From assembly GCA_947425005.1 (NCBI GenBank), contig CANDYP010000052.1, forward strand, positions 1-8,963: a stretch of DNA of 8,963 bases, read 5' to 3'. A model generated the notes under the pieces. That model saw only the letters and a program-made list of their open reading frames with translations. It had not been told where the DNA came from and ran no database searches. Every line of letters begins with the position of its first letter. Within the stretch, counting starts at the first letter, position 1. The translations under genes were made by a program, and so were the position numbers. This document shows positions 1 to 6,702 of this stretch, in pieces. This DNA is from Rickettsiales bacterium (GTDB taxonomy: Bacteria; Pseudomonadota; Alphaproteobacteria; Rickettsiales; UBA1997).

Positions 1-534
1 AGAGCGGGTGAAAAAGTGCAGTATATTTTACCGGATTTCGAGATCAATGAGCAGACCTGCAGCAAAAATGATTTGAGAGAAATTTTAAATTTAAGCGGAG
101 CAGATTTCTTAGTCATTCCGCATAAAAAAGAAGGTAAAGAGTTGCAGTGTCAGATAGTTCGCTCGTCCAGCGAGAAGGGTGCAGAAGGAGTATTGATAGA
201 GACCATAAATACAGCTAAGATCGATGACACGATATTACCAGCTAAGTCAGTAATCAGTTTTTTTGACCGAACCAATTCGATCGGTGGCGACTACGGCAAT
301 GTCAGCGTAAATATTTCAAGGCAATATATTCATCTCACTCAGAATGATTGTTTGCGCGGCTACAGGGCTTTAGATAGAAATTATTTGATGCAATATAATC
401 GCGACAGAACTGATCCGGATGAAGTTTCTGACGATATGGATTTAAAGCTAATCTTGCCTCGCGCCGCTTTAATAGCTCAATCCATCGACATTCCAAGCGA
501 CAATAAAATGTCTACGGGGTTGGTGGCATTGATT
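1..534 (+). repeat. Intragenic module copy 1 of the repeat protein
   Basis: This is the first copy of a protein module of about 173 residues that recurs 1158 bp downstream. Shared blocks are YILPDFEINE (residues 3-12), Cys15, SFFD (81-84), HLTQ plus DCL (106-113), MDLKLILPRA (141-150) and LVALI (169-173). The offset to copy 2 is 386 residues at both ends but 389 in the middle, so copy 2 has one 3-residue gain that a later loss cancels. Similarity already begins at base 1, so the left boundary lies outside the window. Confidence 0.9.
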
Positions 535-2748
535 AACGCCAACACGATAGCGAGTGATCAATTTCATCTGGATGGATATTTGGCATCAAAGGAGGAGCGT
601 AAACCTAAAGCTGCTCAAGAAAATCAAGATGCTCCTGGAGTATTGGAAGCGGCGCATGCAACAACTTCGCAAGGCGTTAGCAATCGCGGTGATCTTCAAA
701 AAAAAGAGCAACTAAAGCCAGCAAGAAGCCTGCTTCAGCTTCTTAATGAAGCGGATGAAGATAGTGAGGATGAAGCGGAGGAAGATAGTGAGGTGGAGGA
801 TAATGACGATGTATTGCCTGCTGATGTAGTAACTCAGATGAATCAGGCTGTTGCAGAGACAAACATGAAATTTCCGGGCAGTCAATCAGCGGCCGAGGCC
901 GATGAAGAAATGTCGGATTTTGAAGATGATGATAACTCATCCACCGCAGATGAATCTGATGATGAAGAGTTGGCGGATAATGCTGCTGAACAAATGTCGA
1001 GTGGCGGCTCTAGCGCTGATGTCGAAGAAGACCAAGTAATAGCAAGGTTGCGCAGTTCTCAATTATTTTTAACACCTTTAGGCAATGAAGCGCAAACAAC
1101 TGCGCAATCTCTATTCAAAGTGGTTAGCGGCGTTTTATCTGACGGGTCATCTGGTTTTAAAAGTGGCGAAAGAATGCAATATATTTTGCCGGATTTTGAG
1201 ATTAATGAGCGGACCTGCACTGATGAGGATTTGGAACAAATCTTAGATTTAACTAAGGCGGTTATTGTCACCGTTCCTATTAGAAAGAGCGGTGATTCAT
1301 TAAGATATAAAATAGCCTTCCACTTAGAAGATGGTGAAGGTACTGATTGTTGGGAGGTTTCGGCAGGAGAACTTTCTGAGATATTGAGAGATTCAAAAAA
1401 TGATACCGATAAAATAATAATCAGCTTCTTTGACAAAAAAAATGCAAACGACACTAGCTGCCAAGATGATGATGCAAGAATCACCAAACAATATGTTCAT
1501 CTGACGCAAGATGACTGCCTAACTTATTTAAACCGCAGCAGCTTATCGCGATATGATCACCGATCCGATGTAGTAAGCCAAGAGCTTGGCGCGATGGATT
1601 TAAAATTAATTCTGCCACGTGCCGTCTTGGCAGGTAGAATTGCAACAATTCCCAGCAACCATGTAATGTCGGAAGAGTTGGTAGAATTGATTGCTCGCAA
1701 TCAAGAAGTTGAGTATCCAATAGATGCGGCGAATAACTCTCAAGTCGCAAAGGCTGCGATGGAAATCAATAGCGATAGCGCGGTAGCAGCGCTGACAGGC
1801 TCGCAAATAAAGAGCATCAATGTCGCAGATCAAAGTGAAGCAGAACACAAGTTAGAGGCGGCTACTCAAGATCGAGATGATGGCTCCCAAGTTGTAGCGG
1901 AAGAGGAAGTCGTTATTGAAATTAATCTCACTGGCCATGACGATAATGCAGTAGCAGCGTTGATAGGTTTATTACAAGCGGGTGCAAGCTCTAACAGCAT
2001 CAATCAAGCAGGGCATGAGTTAGAAGATGATGGCTCCCAAGTTGCAGAGGAAGAGATGGCTGAGTTGAGTATGATTGGTGGAGAGAGTGCGGCAGCTCCA
2101 GACCTTACACCTTCAACATCCACTACAATCTCTAGAGCTGCACAATTGTTAACGTTATGCAAGTCGACTCCTCAAGAAGATAGTTTTTGGAACCGCACAG
2201 GAGTAAATTTGTTTATTACCCTTAATGCAGCTTATCAAACCAAGGAAGACGTTAATAGCACCATATCCAGAATAATTATTTACACCGCCCTAAGCTGCCA
2301 AGAGCCTTTAAGTATAGAAGAGGTTGAAAGATCTTTAAATATTTCTCGGGTTCATGGTTCGCTATCTCATGCCTTTGATCATAAGAGAGATAAGCTAACC
2401 GAAGAGGATCTTGAGAAAGAAGCTAAGTATAGAGCATTCTCTGGGCGATTCCAAAGAGAGTGTAAAAGATGCGGCATCTTTTCTAACAAACTACCTTCCG
2501 ACTTCAACACAACCCAATCCAACTACAATGAGTTGGATGGGATACGACTATCCAACGTACCAAAAGAAGCCGGTGCTATAATCTCAAAAGTAAGGCAGCA
2601 GATTGAAAGTAAAGGCGTAGCTTTTGAAAATTTTCTTCTAAAATCTGCTGAACGCGTAGAGCAGAAGAGAAGCTTGGTTGTAGAAGTCTGGAAGGCGGAA
2701 GAAGAGCGACTCCAATCATTACAGAGCAAAAGCTCTACTGGAAGATAA
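1..2748 (+). CDS. Unrecognised tandem-module acidic repeat protein, 3' part (5' end outside window)
   Basis: I do not recognise this family. The frame is open from base 1; numbering residues from the GTG at 16 gives 910 aa. The layout is: module 1 (residues 1-173), acidic Glu/Asp/Ser-rich linker (174-386), module 2 (387-559), second linker with nested repeats (560-705), then a C-terminal region (706-910) of mixed, probably helical character ending in a charged stretch that could be a coiled coil. The modules share YILPDFEINE, a following Cys, SFFD, HLTQ-x-DCL, MDLKLILPRA and IPS-x-x-x-MS. No signal peptide or membrane segment is visible in the part present. The GTG at 16 is probably not the true start, because the five codons before it (RAGEK) match those before module 2 (KSGER) and no clear Shine-Dalgarno site precedes it. 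A structural, adhesive or secreted role would be a guess; no catalytic motif was recognised. The coding frame itself is very likely real. Confidence 0.85.
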   Translation, partial: RAGEKVQYILPDFEINEQTCSKNDLREILNLSGADFLVIPHKKEGKELQCQIVRSSSEKGAEGVLIETINTAKIDDTILPAKSVISFFDRTNSIGGDYGNVSVNISRQYIHLTQNDCLRGYRALDRNYLMQYNRDRTDPDEVSDDMDLKLILPRAALIAQSIDIPSDNKMSTGLVALINANTIASDQFHLDGYLASKEERKPKAAQENQDAPGVLEAAHATTSQGVSNRGDLQKKEQLKPARSLLQLLNEADEDSEDEAEEDSEVEDNDDVLPADVVTQMNQAVAETNMKFPGSQSAAEADEEMSDFEDDDNSSTADESDDEELADNAAEQMSSGGSSADVEEDQVIARLRSSQLFLTPLGNEAQTTAQSLFKVVSGVLSDGSSGFKSGERMQYILPDFEINERTCTDEDLEQILDLTKAVIVTVPIRKSGDSLRYKIAFHLEDGEGTDCWEVSAGELSEILRDSKNDTDKIIISFFDKKNANDTSCQDDDARITKQYVHLTQDDCLTYLNRSSLSRYDHRSDVVSQELGAMDLKLILPRAVLAGRIATIPSNHVMSEELVELIARNQEVEYPIDAANNSQVAKAAMEINSDSAVAALTGSQIKSINVADQSEAEHKLEAATQDRDDGSQVVAEEEVVIEINLTGHDDNAVAALIGLLQAGASSNSINQAGHELEDDGSQVAEEEMAELSMIGGESAAAPDLTPSTSTTISRAAQLLTLCKSTPQEDSFWNRTGVNLFITLNAAYQTKEDVNSTISRIIIYTALSCQEPLSIEEVERSLNISRVHGSLSHAFDHKRDKLTEEDLEKEAKYRAFSGRFQRECKRCGIFSNKLPSDFNTTQSNYNELDGIRLSNVPKEAGAIISKVRQQIESKGVAFENFLLKSAERVEQKRSLVVEVWKAEEERLQSLQSKSSTGR
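1159..1692 (+). repeat. Intragenic module copy 2 of the repeat protein
   Basis: This is the second copy of the module, residues 382-559. The DNA is closely similar over the first 45 or so bases (1174 onward), with differences mostly at third codon positions, and it is more diverged in the middle. Cys401 and Cys501 correspond to Cys15 and Cys112 of copy 1. The conserved MDLKLILPRA block is identical in both copies. Third-position divergence with conserved protein blocks suggests selection on the protein rather than a fresh duplication. Confidence 0.9.
1774..2061 (+). repeat. Nested short repeat in the second linker (two copies)
   Basis: Two diverged copies of roughly 45-50 residues lie side by side, starting at 1774 and 1942. 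Both begin with Asp-x-Ala-Val-Ala-Ala-Leu, pass through a Ser-Ile-Asn motif and end with DDGSQV followed by a Glu-rich run. A 19-bp stretch coding for this end is identical at 1876-1894 and 2026-2044. The copies differ in length in the middle. This is a second, smaller duplication level inside the same gene. Confidence 0.75.
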
Positions 2749-2767
2749 ACCGGGGTGTAATTAAAAA

Positions 2768-2890
2768 ATGGGAGTCAAAAAAATCGCCGTGGAGAAAGAT
2801 TTAGAAATCGTAAATCCCGAGCAATTTTCCGAAGTGATGTTGGATGAGGGAAGCCGGGTGGAGATCGTGCATTTTATTGGCGGGGGCTAA
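2768..2890 (+). pseudogene. thiS: ThiS remnant: C-terminal half of the thiamine sulfur carrier
   Basis: The 40 codons from ATG 2768 read as the second half of ThiS: a KKIAVEKDLEIV strand, then EGSRVEIVHFIGGG ending at the stop. ThiS is a ubiquitin-fold protein of about 65 residues whose C-terminal Gly-Gly is adenylated by ThiF and carries sulfur for thiazole synthesis with ThiG. Here the first two strands and first helix are missing, and an in-frame TAA lies directly upstream (2762-2764), so this piece is unlikely to fold or work alone. An alternative reading is that codons from 2757 (Val-Ile-Lys-Lys) also belong to thiS and are displaced by a one-base loss in the A6 run at 2763-2768. No thiG follows; the next gene is convergent. 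The ThiS match is strong; the pseudogene status is an inference from the missing half. Confidence 0.75.
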
Positions 2891-2893
2891 AAA

Positions 2894-3493
2894 TTATCTG
2901 CTGAACCAACCTTTTTTCTTCCTGCCGGTACTCGGGCTGCTCGAAGTGCTACCGCTGCCGGTACCACCTCCACTGGAGCTTGCTCCTAATGCAGCAGATC
3001 CGCCACCAAGTTGCGCTCCGGATATTGGTTTGGGACTCATATCGGGCAGTGTTGAACAGTTAATGTTTTGAGATTCTTTATTCAGGTTTGCTGCTTCTTT
3101 AATCTTTACTCCAGATAGTTCCGTCTCTTTTGTTTCTAGTAGCGATGGCTCATCGGCCTTGGGGTTCTCGGTGGATTTTATTGCCTCCTTGGTAGTGTCA
3201 TGCAGAGCTTGTCCCGCTGCGAGATAGCCACTAATACCAAACCTAGTCCACATTTTTTCAAAGGCATCTTGGCAGGCTTGAGAAAGAGCTTCTGTGGCCG
3301 GATTTTTTACTAATGTTCTGAGCCAGGGAGCGGTTTTAACAAAACCTGCCGCCACAATGTTGGCTCCTTCCGCTACAGCGGCTAAAGTGCCTACAATCAC
3401 CGAGGCTGCCGCAGCGATTGGTGCGCCGATAACTAAAGCAACGGCATTCTTTATTGTCCCAAATATCGAAAACGGTTCTTTGTCTCTTGCCAT
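2894..3493 (-). CDS. Unrecognised 199-aa protein with hydrophobic N-terminal stretch and Gly/Ser-rich tail
   Basis: I recognise no family. After a short charged start, residues 17-51 form a long Ala/Gly/Val/Ile stretch with regularly spaced glycines, enough for one or two membrane-inserting helices or a glycine-zipper hairpin. Residues 55-110 look helical and soluble, with one Trp-Leu-Arg and one Met-Trp-Thr-Arg segment. Residues 110-160 are Lys/Glu-rich, and 162-190 are low-complexity Gly/Ser/Thr, ending in a basic tail (RKKKGWFSR). There is no cleavable signal peptide of the usual form. The ATG lies 3 nt after the yajQ stop, so translation is probably coupled to yajQ. A membrane-associated or secreted protein is plausible, but that is inference from composition only. 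Coding status is supported by length, tight spacing and the sensible domain-like composition. Confidence 0.7.
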   Translation of the reverse strand: MARDKEPFSIFGTIKNAVALVIGAPIAAAASVIVGTLAAVAEGANIVAAGFVKTAPWLRTLVKNPATEALSQACQDAFEKMWTRFGISGYLAAGQALHDTTKEAIKSTENPKADEPSLLETKETELSGVKIKEAANLNKESQNINCSTLPDMSPKPISGAQLGGGSAALGASSSGGGTGSGSTSSSPSTGRKKKGWFSR

Positions 3494-3496
3494 GGC

Positions 3497-3988
3497 CTAG
3501 TCTCTAAAATTAATAAATTGGAGCGGAACCTCGTAACTGTTGCCGCGTAAAAAATTCATCACTTCTTGCAAATCGTCACGCTTTTTGCCGTCAACGCGCA
3601 CTTCGTCACCTTTAATTGAAGCCTGAATTTTCATTTTAGATTCTTTGATGTCTTTGGTGATTTTTTTGGCCACTTCTTGCTCAATGCCATTTCGCAATTT
3701 GATTTCCTGTCTGATGGTGTTGCCGCCAGCCTTCTCGGCTTTTTGAAAATCTAAAGCTTTAGGATCAACGCCACGTTTGACGCAAAACACTTTCAAAGAA
3801 TCACCAATTTGCCCGATTTTGTAATCATCTTCGGCGGCGATTTGGATTAAATTTTCTTTGGTTTTTAATTCGATGGAAAAAACCGCGCCTTTAAAATCGT
3901 AACGGTTTGTAAGTTCGCGCAGCACGGAATTAACTGCGTTGTCAATTTCTTGCATGTTTACTTTGGAGACGACGTCGAAGCTGGGCAT
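3497..3988 (-). CDS. yajQ: YajQ family nucleotide-binding protein
   Basis: The 163-aa product has the usual length and ends of YajQ (UPF0234): it starts MPSFDVVSKV, carries YDFKG at 30-34, GDEVRV with GKKRDDLQ at 127-141, and closes with LQFINFRD. YajQ proteins are small cytoplasmic proteins with two ferredoxin-like folds; members bind nucleotides, and one in Xanthomonas was reported to bind cyclic di-GMP and affect transcription. The role here is unknown. The gene follows metZ by 12 nt and precedes the 199-aa gene by 3 nt. No good ribosome site precedes the ATG (the upstream run is A/T only), so it may depend on coupling with metZ. Confidence 0.95.
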   Translation of the reverse strand: MPSFDVVSKVNMQEIDNAVNSVLRELTNRYDFKGAVFSIELKTKENLIQIAAEDDYKIGQIGDSLKVFCVKRGVDPKALDFQKAEKAGGNTIRQEIKLRNGIEQEVAKKITKDIKESKMKIQASIKGDEVRVDGKKRDDLQEVMNFLRGNSYEVPLQFINFRD

Positions 3989-4000
3989 ATTTTTTAAGAA

Positions 4001-5197
4001 TTAAATTAAGGCCTGAGTTAAATCCGCAATCAAATCATCAACATGCTCGAGGCCTACAGAAAGGCGGCACATTGACTCGGTGATGCCGATTTTTTCTTGA
4101 TCTTCACGAGCAATATTAGAGTGAGTGGTAGTCGCAGGGTGCGTAATCAAAGACTTGGCGTCGCCCAAATTGTTTGAGATGTCGATTAGTTGCAGACGAT
4201 TCATGAAAGCAAAAGTTTCCTGTTTGTTGCCTTGAATTTCAAACGCCAACATGGCGCCGCCGCTCTTCATCTGCTCTCGCGCCACGGCAAATTGCGGATG
4301 TGATTTTAGAGTTGGATACAAAACGCGTTTGATTTTCGGATTAGATTCCAAAAATTCGGCGATTTTTTGAGCATTGGCGCAGTGACGTTCCATGCGCAGC
4401 GCAAAGGTTTCCAGCGATTTTAAAACCACCCAAGCATTAAACGGACTAAGTGCCGGCCCGGTGTGGCGATGGAAAGGCAGTAAAATTTCTTTAATGAATT
4501 GCTCGGTTCCAAGAACGCATCCGCCCAGTGTACGACCCTGTCCATCCATGTGTTTGGTGGTCGAATAAACTACGATATCGGCGCCGAGTTCGAGTGATTT
4601 TTGGGAGTAAGGCGAGGCGAAGATGTTGTCCACAATCAAACTGGCTGAGTGCTTTTTACAAAGGTCGGCAATGAATTTAATGTCGACGATTTCCAAATTG
4701 GGATTGGCCGGAGTTTCGATAAAAACAACTTTGGTATTTTTTTTGAAGGCGCCTTCCCAAGCCGCGTGATCTGTGCCGTCAACGAGGGTTACTTCAATTC
4801 CGTAATTAGGCAAAATTTTGGTCGCAATGTGAAAGCACGAGCCAAATAAAACTTTCGACGCAATAAAATGATCGCCCGCTTTGATCTGACACATGATTGA
4901 GGCAAACACGGCCGCCATGCCGGAAGCCATTACGCAAGCCGCTTCCGCGCCTTCCAACAAAGCCAATTTATCTTCCAACATTTTTAAAGTTGGGTTTAAG
5001 TAGCGCGAGTAAACATAACCTGGAGCTTCGCCATTGAAGCGGCTTTCAGCGGTTTCGGCGGAATTGTAAGCGAAGCCGGAATTCAAAAAAATTGCTTCTG
5101 AAGTTTCGCCGAAATTGGAACGAATCGTGCCGCCGCGAACCATTTGGGTTTCGAGGTGCAGCTTGCTGAAATCGGTAGTTTTGTTTTTGTAAGTCAT
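4001..5197 (-). CDS. metZ: O-succinylhomoserine sulfhydrylase (MetZ)
   Basis: This 398-aa enzyme belongs to the Cys/Met-metabolism PLP family. It would replace the acyl group of acylhomoserine with sulfide to form homocysteine in the cytoplasm, bypassing cystathionine. Visible landmarks are the YVYSRYLNPT segment (61-70, PLP phosphate contacts from a partner subunit), the Met-Ala-Ser-Gly-Met-Ala-Ala loop (90-96), IVDN with Asp190 that pairs with the PLP ring nitrogen, the PLP lysine Lys215 in STTKHMDGQGR, and RLSVGLE (378-384) for the substrate carboxylate. The DGQGR-x-LGG context after the lysine is typical of MetZ rather than cystathionine gamma-synthase or beta-lyase, as is the presence of metX in the same run. 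Whether acetyl- or succinyl-homoserine is used cannot be read from the sequence. The gene starts 7 nt after rlpA ends. Confidence 0.93.
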   Translation of the reverse strand: MTYKNKTTDFSKLHLETQMVRGGTIRSNFGETSEAIFLNSGFAYNSAETAESRFNGEAPGYVYSRYLNPTLKMLEDKLALLEGAEAACVMASGMAAVFASIMCQIKAGDHFIASKVLFGSCFHIATKILPNYGIEVTLVDGTDHAAWEGAFKKNTKVVFIETPANPNLEIVDIKFIADLCKKHSASLIVDNIFASPYSQKSLELGADIVVYSTTKHMDGQGRTLGGCVLGTEQFIKEILLPFHRHTGPALSPFNAWVVLKSLETFALRMERHCANAQKIAEFLESNPKIKRVLYPTLKSHPQFAVAREQMKSGGAMLAFEIQGNKQETFAFMNRLQLIDISNNLGDAKSLITHPATTTHSNIAREDQEKIGITESMCRLSVGLEHVDDLIADLTQALI

Positions 5198-5204
5198 GCG
5201 GAGT

Positions 5205-5885
5205 TTAGTTTTTAAGATTTAGCTTGTGCAGCAGCGCATCAGTGTCGTTGCGCAGTAATTCAATTCTAACTTTGGTAGTGCCTTGGCCTTTAAAACCAAG
5301 TGCATCGGCAGCTTTTTCTGAAACATCAATTACCCGACTTTTTGAAAAGGGACCGCGGTCATTAACCCGGACAATCACGCTGACACCGCTGCGCAAGTTA
5401 GTAACGCGGACCATGGAAGGCAAGGGCAAAGTCGGATGCGCCGCGGTCATGGCGCCTGAGTCGTAGGTCTCGCCATTGGCAGTTTTTTTGCCGTGAAATT
5501 CGTCGCCGTACCAAGAAGCAATTCCGGTTTCTTGGTAGTCTTCGTAATTTTGTGGGAAGTAAGAAACGCCCTGAATTTCGTAAGGATTACCCACTTTAAA
5601 ATAGCCGGAATATTGCCCGTCATCATTTAGAGCTTCGCGCGAATCGCCGTAATAAACTTCTTCGTCTGACGCGGGCAGAGAGTAATGAAAATTTTGTGAA
5701 GTGCCTACCTGCATTGATTCAGAAGGCTTAGGATGAGGTGTTTTTTGCTGCCGATTACGGCCTGAAATTATTCTGTCGATATTGCTGAAGGTGCGATTGG
5801 ATCTTTCTGGATTAGGTCTGGAGCTAGTGCTTTCGCAAGAACACAACAATAAAAATACTGAAATAGCGGACAGTAATTTTTTCAT
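5205..5885 (-). CDS. rlpA: RlpA-like septal ring lytic transglycosylase, lipoprotein
   Basis: The 226-aa product starts with a lipoprotein signal: two lysines, a hydrophobic core and the lipobox Leu-Cys-Ser-Cys with Cys17 as the lipidated residue. Residues 20-95 are a low-complexity spacer. Then comes the segment GYFKVGNPYEIQG common in alphaproteobacterial RlpA, followed by the double-psi beta-barrel domain (about 121-211) with ASWYG, FHGKKTANGE, TAAHPTLPLP and VRVNDRGPF. His150 (TAAHP) and Asp176 (NDRGPF) are the likely catalytic pair. RlpA cuts glycan strands lacking peptide stems at division sites. The C-terminal SPOR domain of many RlpA proteins is absent; only about 15 residues follow the barrel. 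It lies inside the methionine run between metW and metZ, with the largest internal gap (61 nt) upstream. Confidence 0.93.
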   Translation of the reverse strand: MKKLLSAISVFLLLCSCESTSSRPNPERSNRTFSNIDRIISGRNRQQKTPHPKPSESMQVGTSQNFHYSLPASDEEVYYGDSREALNDDGQYSGYFKVGNPYEIQGVSYFPQNYEDYQETGIASWYGDEFHGKKTANGETYDSGAMTAAHPTLPLPSMVRVTNLRSGVSVIVRVNDRGPFSKSRVIDVSEKAADALGFKGQGTTKVRIELLRNDTDALLHKLNLKN

Positions 5886-5946
5886 TAATTTGTTTTTTGT
5901 TGGTAGGAGGGTGGTGGTGTTGCAGCTTGATACTTAGGATAGGTTC

Positions 5947-6693
5947 TTACTTACGAGCCAAGGCCACTTCCATTCCCAAGGCCATTCCCATCGCTGGAAT
6001 TCTGCCGAAAGAAATTTTATTCGAGAACACTCGTTCTTCCTGAAAAGTGGGAGAGACATGATTTTTTTTGATCAGAAAAATGCCGTACTGCGCAAATAAA
6101 TTGGCAATAATTTTGTGACCAAAAAAGCTAATCAAGCGATGTTTGTTAGTAAGAAAAATTTTGCGCTCGATGGAGAAATTTAATTTTTTGCACAGATTTT
6201 CAAAATCTTCGATCGAGCAAAAATGGATATTCGGAGTGTCGTACCACTGAAAAGGAATGTTTTTGTTAACCGGCATCGTGCCTCTAAACAAAAGGTGTAA
6301 ACGGTTTTTGATGTGGGCAAAATTCGGCAAAGAAATCACGGCATATTCGGCGATGCGTAACATTTCTTCTAAAATTTCTTTGGGATTGTGAGTGGCTTGA
6401 ATGGTCTGACTTAAAATGGCGTAATCAAAATTGCGGTTGGGGTAAAAAGTTAAATCATTTTCTGCGTCGCCCTGAATTGCTGAAATGCCGCGGCCTACAG
6501 CTTGACTGACTTGGGCTTGTGAAATTTCTAATCCGCGCCCGTCAACATTTTTGGTTTTTTTTAAAAAATCTAAAAGTTCGCCGTCACCGCAGCCGATGTC
6601 TAGAGCCTTAGAATTTGGTTTGATGAGCTGAGCAATAATTTCTAAATCGTATCTGATTTTGTGCTTAACGATGCTTTCGCCGATTCCTGTCAT
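5947..6693 (-). CDS. metW: MetW, methionine biosynthesis methyltransferase-fold protein
   Basis: MetW is a small class I methyltransferase-fold protein usually encoded directly after metX. It supports or regulates homoserine acylation, though its exact activity is less settled than that of MetX. The product has the family start RYDLEIIAQLI (14-24), the SAM-type motif LDIGCGDGE (31-39), LEIS at 55-58 ending the second strand, and the conserved SLPNFAHIKNR, GTMPV, WYDTPNIHFCSIEDFE and FGHKIIANLFAQYGIF blocks. The usual MetW ends near residue 210; here about 38 more residues follow, beginning right after an A8 run (6062-6069) and ending in MGMALGMEVALARK, which contains a small 18-bp-period DNA repeat. 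The gene begins 9 nt after the metX stop, so coupling is likely. The first ATG is taken as the start. Confidence 0.93.
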   Translation of the reverse strand: MTGIGESIVKHKIRYDLEIIAQLIKPNSKALDIGCGDGELLDFLKKTKNVDGRGLEISQAQVSQAVGRGISAIQGDAENDLTFYPNRNFDYAILSQTIQATHNPKEILEEMLRIAEYAVISLPNFAHIKNRLHLLFRGTMPVNKNIPFQWYDTPNIHFCSIEDFENLCKKLNFSIERKIFLTNKHRLISFFGHKIIANLFAQYGIFLIKKNHVSPTFQEERVFSNKISFGRIPAMGMALGMEVALARK

Positions 6694-6702
6694 GGTGCTG
6701 TG

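Noticed and set aside
743..1848. Several minus-strand open frames (743-940, 1059-1487, 1481-1750, 1606-1848)
   Set aside because: They lie opposite the long repeat gene, overlap one another in different frames and have compositions dictated by its acidic codons; none resembles a protein family.
1..2748. Transposon, phage or integrase origin of the repeat gene
   Set aside because: No transposase, integrase, terminal inverted repeat or target-site duplication was seen; the thiS breakpoint is the only hint of rearrangement.
2768..2890. A functional 40-aa ThiS or MoaD
   Set aside because: The ubiquitin-like fold needs the missing N-terminal strands and helix; a 40-residue piece cannot form it.
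2844..3071. Plus-strand 75-codon frame across the thiS stop
   Set aside because: It overlaps the thiS remnant in another frame and the 199-aa gene on the opposite strand, and shows no family features.
4001..5197. Cystathionine gamma-synthase or beta-lyase for the PLP enzyme
   Set aside because: The STTKHMDGQGR lysine region and the linkage with metX and metW fit MetZ better.
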